Program-made: the position numbers and the translations under genes
Shown: in pieces, positions 26,301-38,500 of the stretch
How the letters are laid out: each line of letters begins with the position of its first letter
Position numbering within the stretch: position 1 is the stretch's first letter
The notes under the pieces: model-generated
Told to the model about the DNA's origin: nothing
The model's input: only the letters and a program-made list of their open reading frames with translations
Database searches by the model: none
Assembly (NCBI RefSeq): GCF_018139145.2
Contig: NC_059481.1
Location: 10,342,368-10,406,367 of the forward strand
DNA: 64,000 nt
Direction: 5' to 3'
Source of the DNA: Gymnogyps californianus
Taxonomy: Eukaryota > Chordata > Aves > Accipitriformes > Cathartidae

Positions 26301-29300
26301 CATGGTTTTGTGGTAACCCTCTCCATAGCAGTACAGTCAGAACCATATAAAATGTGCAAAGTCAGGGTTTTTTTCCATGATCACCAACTAAAAAAATAAG
26401 AAAAGGGATTTTGCTCTAAAAAGGTTGCACAAAAAGGTTAATTGTGAAGGGACTCAGTGTGGGAAATACGAGTTTGAAGAGTGGTTTCCTAGAAAGCCAT
26501 AAGGTTATAGAAAGTGGGAGAGGATCGGACAGACGCGGCTCCAAAACCATAACCAGCAAACCTGTGTGAGCCGAATAGTCTCAAGGGGAGAGATGGTCAC
26601 AACCCAGGGAATGCAGAAAGCCAGAAGAGGGTGCTACAATATCTAATTATCCAGAGAACTTATTTAAATAACTTTGTTTAAATATTTCTCTGGCGGGGCT
26701 GTGAAGCCCTCCATCTGTCACGCACACAACCCAACTGCTCCCGTCTGGGCACCGGTCTCAATTCGGTTACCTCAGGGGTCGGTGGGACCCCAGCGGTGTG
26801 ACACATGTTACTGGGCTAATGCGGTTTGGGTTGGAGACTGCGTCCAAGGAGAAGAAAATGCAGGACAAAGTTACCACACTGAGAGCTGTAGGCTATGTGG
26901 AAAACACCTCCCTGGGCCCCATCACTTCCCTGGTCACCATTGCCTGCTTTACACGAGTTGTACACTTTACTGCACCCACGGTTTCAGCATTTGGAGGTGA
27001 GATTTAAGGGGAGGCAGGGGACTGTTGCTTAGTTGCTCTATTTTTGCTTGTTATGTAGCATTATCTCCAGGTAATTATTCCTCATACAAGCAGTGCTGTT
27101 GCAGGAATGCTGTGGTGTACTGGCCATAGTCCAGATTATATCAGAGATGGCTGCTTTGCATCTCATGATCCGTTTTAACTCATCTAATTTAAACCTTCAC
27201 CTGACCAAGGGTGCCATAAAATGTACTCATAAGTCTTGTATTGTTCATTACTTCAGAAAGTGCCAAATACAGGAGGGTGGGACAAGCCCCTTTGCAGATG
27301 GGGAATTATCTTCCCTGCTGCCAACCAGGAGGGTGCAAGAAAGGACAAACAGCCCCGGACCCAGTGATGACACGACACAAAAGCCAAAGTCAGGTGCATT
27401 TATAAATAGTTTCTGTAGGTGCAGGCTTTATGTTTCTCCTCCCTGGGACACTGCAGAAAAAGCTCTAGTTCATCGAGTACCTTGCACTGGGTGTCTTGAC
27501 TCTACAGTCTATTAACAGGAATTCTGGAAATCAAAATAAGCATTGAATTAGCCCAATTGCCACTGCTGTTAGTAAGTAACTGTAAACTGCTGAGAGAGCA
27601 ACTAGTGTTTTAAAAAGCACAAGGAGAAGCTATGGTTTCCTGTCCTCAGGAGCTTTGCCACACAGACAGATAAAACAAGTCAGACACGAGATGTACCCTA
27701 ATATTGTATGCATGCCAGAAGCCTCTGTACAGTAATTACAGAGACATCTAGAAGTGTCATAATTATTAAGAGCTGTCAGCGTTTCCATTACAATCCCCTT
27801 TGTGCATGGAGTGAGCCTGAGATGCCTCAAGACGTGGTGGGCTGGAGGCTGCGTGCAGATTGCGGGTGCATGTCTCTTAGCTGCATCGATTCGGCCGCTC
27901 GGGGTTCTCCCTGGCCACCCAGGTGTTCCTCATGCACCCAGTACGGGAGCCGCTCTGCGCTGGGGAGGGAGAGAATTAGCTGTTCCAAATTGCGTTTTAA
28001 TGGTATACTCAGTTCTTGCAGATCTTGAAACGAATTATAACAAGGAAAGACATTTCTAGAGGACAAGAGTATGATGCTTAGGACATCAAATTAAATCTCA
28101 GGTGCTGGGTCTGAGAGCTCGAACTGCTTCCTTCACACAAGCCGAGTGGCACTGTGCGGCAGTTTCCAAACAGAACAGGTCACAAAGCAGCAATGGAAGT
28201 TGCTGGGAAATATTTTTAAAGTTTTTACTTTTTTTTCCAATTTTTTGCAAAGTTTTCCAGTTTAGAATTTTTAAGAGCAAATGTAAAAAAAATCAGCAAC
28301 TTTTTTTCCCTGCTTTTTGTCAGAAAGTTTTGTTATTGACACACATTAATACTTTATAGGAAAAAGACGTTGCCTGGTTCAGTCTGAACTGCTCTCCCCC
28401 ACCCTCTGACCTGGCACAAGATTCACAGTCTTCTTCCAAATGTGGAAATCTTCTATTGGCATATTTTTTTGAGATAATTCTAGTAGTGCAAAGTGTTACT
28501 GGAACATGGAACACTACGCAATGTTTTTATGCCGGTATTATATAGCCAGAAGATTTGGAGATACAGGGTAAAAATAGGGTGGCTTTTCTTGTAGGGCATC
28601 ACGTTTCTATTCCCATTCTGTTATAGCTCACACTTGAATAAATATGATTTGATGCATACTACCTTATAAGGCTAGTATTTTAAACCATATGTTAAAATAG
28701 ACTTATTTTAAAAAATCTGATTTCTTGTTCTTGCTGTTTGTTCCTCCTGTGTGTCTAAACACAGCTTTCTCTCCATAGTAATTTACACTGATAGCAAAGC
28801 TAGTCAGTGGAAGAAAAAGACTCAAGATATTAAATATTCTAGGGCAATATATGGCAAATAAGATGCTATTGAAGCTAGCAAGTATGTTAAATACCATGGA
28901 GACATAAACAGAAACTGCAGGCCCTTTTCCTTTCTGGACCATAGGGGAGACACAAGCATGGCGCAGATCTGTGGAGTCTCTCTTCAGCATCGCTCAGAGC
29001 ATTGCATCAACTCCAGCGCTCACAGGCACCCCAGCAGGGATTTGCTGTCGTTTGAGGGGACCTGCTTTCATTACTTCAGTAAGTCCACAATTAACAGGAA
29101 AATTAGGAGCTGATAACCAAAAGGCATCATTCTGAAACTACAATAACACTAACTGGTTTAGAGAAAAAAAAAATATTAGAAATCCCTTTCAGACTGCCCA
29201 GGGAGAAAAGGTGGGGTGAATTGTTTGTGTTTTGAAATGCCGTGTTATTTGTGGGGGAGATTATGTATTTGTCACTGGTGAACGACTGCCTCAGCAGTGA

Positions 29301-31439
29301 CTTCTATTTGTGAGCACCATTTGCTGCATCAGGATCCGACCCTGGCGCTTGCTGGGGCCGCTCCTAGTTCAGGGCTGCGAAGCAAGGGCACAGCCACCCT
29401 GCTATGTTTCCCAGGCTGAAACACTGGCCTCCGGGTTTGAGAGCCACTGGGTGCGTGCAAGCAGATGTGAGGGCTATCTGCACTTGTTTAGTGCCTGCTC
29501 TCTGCAGGCACTGCGTGGGGAATTGAGAGGCAAAGACATCCTGCAAGTGTCCGTTTCAGCTCAGCCTAATTGGCTGTGGCCTTTCAATCAGGCACTTCAT
29601 GAAGACACTTAGGAGTGTGCCTGCTGCTCTTCTGCATGGGCAAACTGGAGCTGATTTGCGCCACAGGTTAAGAAGGGATGGGCCACCCTACTGCCATAAT
29701 CAGCCCTCATCAATCACCGCGTTCAGCGTGGACACAGAAAGGCTGAAGTGCAGCTAACAAGACTTTGTCAGTTCAAAGCTAGAGCTGAGGGTATCACAAG
29801 TGTTAAAACACTCTATTTACTATAGGTGAAGGTAAAGCAATCTATATCCCAATCGCTGGAGTCATTTGAGGCGCACAGATTGCTGACAAATGTGGATGGA
29901 CAGATATGTAAAGATGATGCGTCATGAGCTCTGCTGATGAGTTTACAGCAGAAGCCTCTGAATTCACATCAAATGTGTCAAAGGGTGACAGAACTACATC
30001 ACACAAACTCTGGCAGTTTAATTTGGTGTCAGCTATTAGTGTTGACTTTCAGCACTATTGCCGCTCAGTGTTTCTGCCAGCAAGGTGACATAGCCTCACA
30101 GATTGCTAAATTTCTTTGTTGTAAGAAATAGAGTTTTCTCACTGCACAGTAGTCCTCTAATAGAGGAAATCCAGAAGGTCAGAAAACTATTTTTCCAGGC
30201 TGCAGTACTCCATTTTGTGACCTAGACTTTTCATTACATTATTTTTGGTTAAGTATTTGATTGTGTCACTACACAGAGAAAATGTCTGTGTCTTAGGTTT
30301 TTTAATTATTCTCCGTTGTTTGGAGAGGTCTTATTCATGTTACAGGCTCTGCTCAGCGATGCTGGAATTTGCCAGATGCACTGGAGGACTGTGGAAGTGT
30401 GGAAGGCTTTGAGAACTGAATTTTCCATTCAAAACATTTTTCAAGGCAAAGTGGTGTTTTTAATATGTTTTGCTCATCAAACGCTTCCTTTGGAAATGGT
30501 TTGGGAGACTGGCAATAGACCCAAAATGGAAACATTACATCTTCCCCTTCTTCTGTCCCTTCTTAGCTATTGTTGCTGAGCCTTGCAAAGGGCTGAAAAA
30601 AAGAGGAATAAAGTGGAGTAAAAGGGGGACAAGTGGGAAAACAAAAGCTACGCTACTTGAGAACAGAAAAGTTTTTAGGGGAAATATATCCAAACCCAAA
30701 ACATTTCAAAATGTGTTACGTAAAACAGTTTCCTTCATCAACAGAATAGGGTGCGCAGAAGGAACAGTCATGTCTTCTAGAAAGACTTAAAATGGTTGGT
30801 ATCCAATTGTATTTCTTTAAAAATGTCCAGTGTGAACACCCAAGCATGAACGCAGACGTACCCAGACACCCCGCTCCAGGAGTCCCCGCCGGGCTTACAG
30901 CAGGGGGGGTGCTCCCAAAGCTGGAGATGAGAAAATACAGCTCCCGTTGCAATGAGATTGTTTAATACATACTCTCTATCATTCACCAGCGTAAGTTTAA
31001 GCAGCACATAAGCCACTTTGACACAGCAATATATCATTCAAAAACAAAACCTGTGCACTCTGCACCGGGCATGGGCGGATGGATAGCTCATCAGAGAGAG
31101 AGAGAGTCTTTCATCAGCTGCCTTTCACCGGGTGATGACAATAATCATTTCAACACAGAGTACACAACCTAGAGTGATGAAGGCAGCAGAACACATCTGG
31201 TCTGATCTCTTTAATACCGAATATTTTAAAAAACTGAGAACATTTGTCGGGGTAGTTCAACACAATGCCTGAGCCATAGGAGAAAAGGTTACATTTATTA
31301 AAAGAAGAGCCAAGAAAAAGGAAGACAAACTGCCTGTGACAGAAAAGCATGGCTTGTGCTGCATCCAGCTCCAACCGTGCTAGTAACTTCACACTGGGGA
31401 TGTCAGAAGACCAAAAAAATTTTACAGTTTTTAGCATCT

Positions 31440-31500
31440 GATCCAAAACGAACTGAAGTCAATGCGAAGCTCCCATGTATTTCAATAAGCTTTGGCTTGG
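31440..31500. mobile_element. Degenerate copy of an amniote CATTGACTTCAATGG-type repeat
   Basis: The sequence CTGAAGTCAATGCGAAGCTC is followed by CCATGTATTTCAATAAGCTT. It follows the common sauropsid pattern of a GAAGTCAATGG block, then CTCCCATTGACTTCAATGGGCTTTGG. Diverged and fragmentary; the family name is left open. Confidence 0.5.
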
Positions 31501-31629
31501 TACGCCATAGTTACACCAACCCTGTGCTGTTCTACACAGCAATATTCAGTCCTTAGATTGTGCTTGTCCTCAGGGCATAGCAAAATGCTGTATAAAGGTG
31601 GTCAGCATTGTTCCCGCAGGTTACCAAGA

Positions 31630-31725
31630 GAGAAATGGATGCAGAGCAGTGAACTTGCTTGACCAAGATCACCCAGAAGATTCGGAGCGAAGCCACGTCA
31701 GAAAACAGAAAAACTCAGAGCCCTT
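31630..31725 (+). mobile_element. Possible MIR/CORE-type SINE remnant
   Basis: GAACTTGCTTGACCAAGATC followed by ACCCAG resembles the MIR core (AACTTGCCCAAGGTCACACAG). It is preceded by a GAAATGGATGCAGAG block like the usual GAAACTGAGGCACAGAG, and followed by CTCAGAGCCC. Highly diverged; may be chance. Confidence 0.4.
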
Positions 31726-34700
31726 AGGTAGCATTCAAGCGCATTTGGGTTGGTTCCAGCCACAAAGCAAGCTGCCAGGTCTGGAGGGGCTTTGCCAAGT
31801 GTCATGTTATTTGCTGGCAGCTCACACGTCCCATACATGTGTAATTCCATGTGAGAACTGCACGCGGATACCTCCCAGCCACAGCCTTGATGGACATTTT
31901 TGGTCTAGAGCTCAAGGACGGTTTCCTGCTTGTCCCTTCCATTCAAACAGTCCACATGAGAAGAAGGTAAAGATGTCATCCATCTTCTGTGCTAGCCAGT
32001 AAAGGACTAGGAGTATGGGAGGAAAGGCTGCATGAGGGAACGCAGGGGCATGAGCTTTCTCTGCCATTCAGAGCCAGTGATATGCAGGAGAAAACAGCCT
32101 GTCAAGAGCAGGAGATAGCTTCTTAGCATCTGAAAGGAATTGAGTGGACATGCACACATACAGCTCCCAGGACATATTTTTTCTTTCATGTGAGGTACAA
32201 ATAATGTCCCAAAGAAACCTGTTTGCATTCAAGTTAAATGGCCATGGGTATAATTCAGGTTCTTGATGACCTTCTGGCAAGTAGGAGAACCTCAGCAAGT
32301 CTGGAGATAAAGCCCTAAAACAGAGCCAAATTATGTCTTTGAGTTTCCCCGAAGATTTCTTTACAGTGTCATCTATATACAAACCTGTTCTCTGCTCAGC
32401 AGCAGGAGTTTTTCATTTTCTGTATTTGACATAGAGCTTTTACTAAAAATTGTCTGTTAAAAAGTCTCCTAAAAACGCAGTTAACAATGGATTAAAAATG
32501 AATTAGTGTATTAACATGCTGGTCAGAAAAAAAGAGATGGAGAAAGGCATAATAAACAAGACAATATGAAGAAACAAAGCTAATTGCCAGCCTGGGAGAG
32601 CCATGCGGCGCATTCCTAGTAAGCTGTCTGTCTTAAACCCTCTGGATCAAAAAGTGATTAATCCTACAGACAAATGTAGCCTTGATGGTAGAGATATGCA
32701 AAATCCCCTAAACAGAGCGATGCAGTGTTATACTTACCGTTCTGAAGGCCTCAATTAAAGGGTGTTTAACTCCAGCCTTTCCCGTTATGTTCCCTGATGT
32801 ACCAGGAAGCCCCCTCCTCACAGCAGCCCACTCTGAGCCTCAAAAAAATGCTCTTGGAAGTGCCCGATGCTGCTCAGCCAAGCTTTAGCCCTCCCTCAGC
32901 AGTCCCCTTCCCTTCCCCTGGGCCGAATTAGCCACCCCAGCCGGTGCAGGGAGGAGCAGGCACCTCGGCATCACCCACCACTCCACATCTCCTGCAGGCC
33001 CCCCGAGCCGAGCAGCTCTGCGGGCAGCCCCGGGCACCGCTGGCAGAAAAGCCGGGAGGCGCGTGGGAAGGGGCACGATGCAGGCAGCAGCAGCAGGGGT
33101 GTAACAACGCGCACTGGCTGCCTGGGGACGTGCCGGCTGTGCCCTGTGCGTGAGCAGAGGCACGGGCAGGTCGGGGCGGCTTCTCTTCAGCCTCCAAGAA
33201 AACCCAACACGAGAGCGACAAGGAGAAGGGAAGCAAAACCGGGGGAGTTTCTATGGCGTCGTTTCTATCCAGAATCGCAGAACTTTAACCATGCATTTCT
33301 TGCCCATAAGGCCCACGTGCCCGTTGGATGGGACCAGGCAACGCTTGTTGGCATGTGGGGATTTTGTTCCCAGGAAGGGGCCATGGGAAGAAATCCCCAG
33401 CACTGCCCCAGCTCAGCCGCGGGAGCAGCACTTGGGAAGCCTGGATTAACCAGGACTTCCTTTGCCGTGCTAGTTCTGGCTCCTTATTACAGTCTCATGT
33501 TATCTTGTGCTCAGCTCTAATCGTCAAACCGTGCTAAGCAAAAACGTTTTCTAGAGCACTCTTCTGATCTCTGCCTTTAATCTGATTATCTTCAAGGCTG
33601 CCTCTATAAACATTCTCTTTTTTGTTTGTGGGTTTGCATGCTCTTTGCTGATATTAGCAAGCTAGCTGCCCTGGGCAGCCCTGCAGAGCCCACACTGGCA
33701 GTTTGTGGGGCAGCATCTGCCCTGAGCTGCTCCCCTGCTGTCCATGGGCTCCCCCGCCACCTTCCTGGCTGCTGGACCTCTGCCTGGAAACACGGCCCAA
33801 AGACAAACTACACCTGGTTAGACGGAGCTCACTGAGAGCACTTTTTCTACAAAAAATGTTTCTGAAACTGAAACTATATTAGATGCTTTTTAACTTCTTT
33901 TGCATTTTTGTAAGATAACACCAAACTCCTGAAAACTACACTTCAGGAATCAAAAGATCTCAGGTTAAATGTAGTTGAACAAAAAAACTTCTCAAATTAT
34001 TTACACATTTAAAGGAATATCTACATTTAGAAGAAAAAGAAGATGTTTTCTGGAAAAGATCTTTTTTAAAAAATAAAAGCTATTTCCCTCTTTAAAAAAT
34101 GCAGAGAGTTTTTGACGGTCTCTGCTGGATTTTTTTACTCAGCACATCTCCTTTCTAGTTCATTACACATTGTGTTAAGTGAGTCCTTTTAGACTCATCA
34201 GTACATCACTGGTACAATGCACTAAAAGGCTTTAGAAAACACATCACACTAAAAGTATGGGTGCTAGAAAATGCTCTAGGCACTATGTGGCAAAACACAG
34301 GACTGAAAGTCTTTATCAAAACCAGACATCAGTTAAACAGGTTGTTGCCTTGCCAAATCCCAGCCTCCTGGCTCTGGCCCTGCCGTTCAGCGCCAGAACA
34401 CTGCCGAGGGGTGCGTGGCCACGTAACACAGCGTGCCGGGAGTGGGCACAGCCGCCACGGGCAAAGTGCATGCTTGCCAGACCACACCGGGAGCAAACTG
34501 CAGCCATGCTATGGGCATGGGAAGGTTGACCCACCTGCACCCATCTGTGGGTGACCCCACGGCCTCGCTCCCGAACGGGCAGCAGCACTGACGCTTCTCC
34601 CTACTGTGGTCCTGCAGCGGCGGCTGCTGAGGAAGGTGTTTGCTGGTGGCTCCAGGCTCCCTCAGCTGTACCTCGCAGTTATTCTCAGTGTTAAAGAAAT

Positions 34701-35159
34701 GCTCAAAACAGACTTGCTAATACAGTAAGTGAAAACACAGAAACGTGAGGAAAGTCTAAACGAGCACCTTCATTGACAGAAAAATTAGGATGCGAGTTAT
34801 GCGGCTGTGCTAGGGCCGCTCAGAAATATGAGGCTTATATGTCTGAGTTCAGGGGCCTTGAGCAAACAGCCACAAAACTGGGGAGAATCAGCCCCATGTA
34901 TTTGATGCTGATGTGGGAGGAAATCAGTGTGAAACAAACGCATCGTTCAAATGTGTCACTCCATTTGCCCACCAAAACCAGAATTCCTATGCTTATAAAT
35001 AAGATCCTTGCTCTGTACAGTGCGAGACCCTGAACTTTCCTGCAGTGCTGTGCTATTTCACATCCCAAACACTGCTCGTCTACTGAACCAACTGGAAAAG
35101 ACGGTGGTTCCCAGGGGAGGAGGGCAGGGAGTGAATACCTTCCTGACCCCTACAGTTGC

Positions 35160-35520
35160 TCATTTTATGCCGTGAAACATGAAATTTGATTACTCTTATC
35201 ATTAGCTTAGCTCACATAGCTACAAATGTTATTAGTAGCCATAAAATTATCAAGGCCCTTTTAAAATCCATTTTTAAAGAGTGTGTGACATGTATTAGCA
35301 GATCTGAAATCCTGATTTCAAATACCCTCACTCAAACATCAGAAACAAAATGTCGAGCTAAGCAACAGTGACAGGGCTCGAGAAGCGCTAATGAAGAGTG
35401 GTGCCGTTGCCTAAGAGAAACATTACACATTATTAACACATTAGCCCACTAAGGCACTGTGCCAGCTGTAATAAGCAACCAATTTGGCATGCTAACTTAG
35501 ATACACAGGACCATTCAGAA
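35160..35520. promoter_or_regulatory. Upstream enhancer candidate
   Basis: Repeat-free AT-rich sequence with TTATCATTAG, several ATTA/ATTAAC cores, GCGCTAATGA and a CCAAT. Its look is that of a conserved non-coding element about 17.5 kb upstream of the ONECUT1 start. Called from composition and motif texture only. Confidence 0.3.
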
Positions 35521-38500
35521 AATCTTCCTCCATTTTTTTCCTCCCCAGTGGACAAACACATGGTGCAACCTGTTCCCATCTCGCTAATGCCCAGAAAATC
35601 ACTGCTTAGCTGTGCCCGAATTCCTACGTAGGGTTGGTCACTACACTATTAATACTTTGACACCGATCTTTCTGATGCAAGGTCCAGTTCACAAATTGGC
35701 TACATATATTATCCGTGCATGGGAGTGTGGGAGGGATAAATCATATTCATTATTCACATTCATGAAATTCCAAACACATGGGAAGTACTGATGGTGTCCT
35801 TGGGGAACTAGAAACAGCTTGTCAGAGATATCCAAGTAAAAGGGGTGCAAAATCAATTATGAAAGGAGGTGTTTCCTGCTCTAACAAGCTAATTACTGTA
35901 CATCAAGTCACAAAGGGAAAACTGATGCTTTTTATTTTTTTAATGGAGGTGCTGTCAGATTAAATCAACTTGGAAGGACAACTGAGTTTAATGTATTCCC
36001 TCAGCTGATGCTCTCTTTAACACATTTACATATGCAAACATGTTAGTATTCTGTTGGAATCCATGAAATAGGACTGACAGGGCAGAACCTAACAAAACGG
36101 TTATGTGACCCCGCTCGTGCAGCTTATTTACGTCATTTACGTATGCTGGTAACTCCAGCTCAAACTGAGACTGATTACTTGGGAGTCACTACTGTGAAAG
36201 CAGGAGCATCTCAACAGGGAAATGACACATGCTGGAAGGATCCATTTTAGGAGGCAAACCAAATGTATAAATTGCTAATGAACTATCCCTTCCTGTCCAG
36301 CACAGCTAGCAAAACTGCAGATGGTTGATTCCCCCTGGGATAAGAAATAGGTGAAGCTGGGGTATTTGTTAGATGGCTTCCAGGTTATCTGCCAGGAGCA
36401 AACAGCTGTGTCGTGCTGCCTTTTCCACCACAGGAATCAGAGCAAGGAGTATTCGCTGCCTGCCTCTCCCAGCCCCTCGGCCAGCCCGCACCCAGCAGGG
36501 CTCCTTGGCTTTCCTTGGGGCCCCTGCCCCAGTGCTTGCCTAGGACGAATACAATGCTTCTCTGCTTCCCTATATCCGTTTCTCCAGCCTTCTCTGCCTT
36601 TCCTTACAGACCCACAAGCCTCCAAAAGCTAGCAGTCAGCAAAAGCTCCCCATGCATACAAGCCTTTGCATCAGGCAGTGACGCTCACCTGTGTTAGGGG
36701 TCGAGGCACTAATGTTTCCAATTCGCTGGTCTCCGAAAGATTGTTTTCATGCAACTATCTGCACTGGAGGCCAGGGGTTACACCCTGCCCACAACGATAC
36801 CGTGTACGAGCAAATACCCAGAAAGCAGCGTATACAGGTGAAGGCTTGCACCTCTCAGGCATCCAGCTACTTCCCTGGCGCGATGCTTTCTGCAGCACCA
36901 GGGCCAGGTGGCAGGGAGGGTCTGCGTTGCCTGACATGCCCAAGAGCCCTTGCCTGCAGGCACCAGCCGGCTCCCTGCCTCTGCCAGCAAGCACTGGCCT
37001 CAGCACAGTGCCAGGGGCTGCAGAGGCTGCTGGATCAAGAAAAGGTCATGTCACCCCACGTGCGTACAGGACCTAAAACCAAACCTGATCTTAGGGCTCA
37101 CTAACTCGTCGGAGTGGGCTCAGCAGAAAGCAACTTCAGTGCTTTGGCCGGGCTCTCCAAAGCTGGCGGCCAAACCCCCTGCAGACAAAGAGCTTTCAAG
37201 GGAAATGCACAGGCTATGCTCTGTGCCTGCTGCAGCTCTGCTGACCAGCATTTGCAGGCTCCAGCATGATGGCTGCACCCAGCTGTGTCAATCTGTTTCC
37301 ACCTCTGAGCTGACTGTAGCTGAAAGACAGATGACCTGTTATATATTTTCTTACCTTTAACTATTCCCACATGATCGGAGTGTTTCTGGGATACAGATAA
37401 TAGGTCCACTCTTGAAGTCTTTATCAGGGCCAGGTTGTCACTGGTCCCTGCAACACCAGGTGTACAGGGGAAGATTAGAAGGAGCAATCAGATTTCCATT
37501 TGTTCAGAGCAAAGGCAGGAGAAATTTCTATACTTAGAGGTGGTAACAAGCTGCTTTCTATTGTATTCAGTGGGCAAAGCCTTGCTCTAAAAGAGCTGGA
37601 GCATCTCCCACTGCACATCACCCACCTGCAGAGCAAGGCAGGAGAGAAGGCTGCATTTTCCAGAAGGTGTTTCAGCTTGGACACTATCACGTTGCTCCTT
37701 CAAAAGAGGAACGTAATCAAGCTCCTTCAAGCAAAACTCCTAGCATAGCTCCACCTAAGTGCAAAGGGAGTAAGGATTCAAAACCTGGTCCAAGATGAGC
37801 CAAACATCTGTTTATTTGCCTGTTGTCTTCTCTCCTACTGAGTAAGCATGGGCAACGCTAGGGAAACCATGTCATTCATAAAGTGGATTGATGTCCTTGA
37901 AGCTGTTCAGCTCCTTCTTGAGGAAAATGCACAACCTGTGTCTTACACTCAGATGGATTCACTCACTTGTGGAATTTATCCCTTGATACCATTGTCTGAC
38001 ACGGGCTTTCCTTCACACACACATCTGCAGACAGCAATTTCCTATTACAGATGCTGCCCATCACCTCCATGTTCCTTTCTTCCACTCACAAGGAATTCAG
38101 ATGTAGGCACTTCAGAGCAAACTGGGACAGCCAAGGGAGTCTGGCCCCGGCTTGCCTGCAGTTTAGCACAGACCCAGAGGAAGGGCCTCGCAGAGAGGGC
38201 AGAGTCCGGCCAGCAATCCCAGCCAGCACACTGACCCAGGCCAAAGGCACGCTGCACAACAGAGCCCTTTTCTCCAGGCTCCGTTTTCCTGGTGCTCACT
38301 GATAGTGCTCTGCACAGACAGCAAAGGGAGCAATGTTAATGATGAGGGGCAGGCCCCACAGGGAGGTGAGGTGGCTGAAACCTCCAAAAATTCAGCCCAA
38401 AGCAGCATGCATGCTTCCAGGCAGATGGGAGCTGATGTTGTCAGATGCACTGTGCAAGGGCAAGCAGGAAAATGGAAAATGAAGAGAGTGTGAGCTGCTG

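Larger units (their letters stand above)
20001..31000. other. Gene-free upstream flank, part 3
   Basis: No gene recognised. Holds old repeat fragments at 21535 and 23282, an isolated ATCGAT at 21344-21349 and another at 27885-27890. A T-rich low-complexity stretch lies at about 28200-28330. A repeat-free stretch at 20220-20380 with TTATCA and TAATCA motifs could be an enhancer, on appearance only. Confidence 0.65.

Noticed and set aside
32867..33520. 217-codon frame in a GC-richer patch
   Set aside because: Overlaps other open frames on both strands and has no family similarity.
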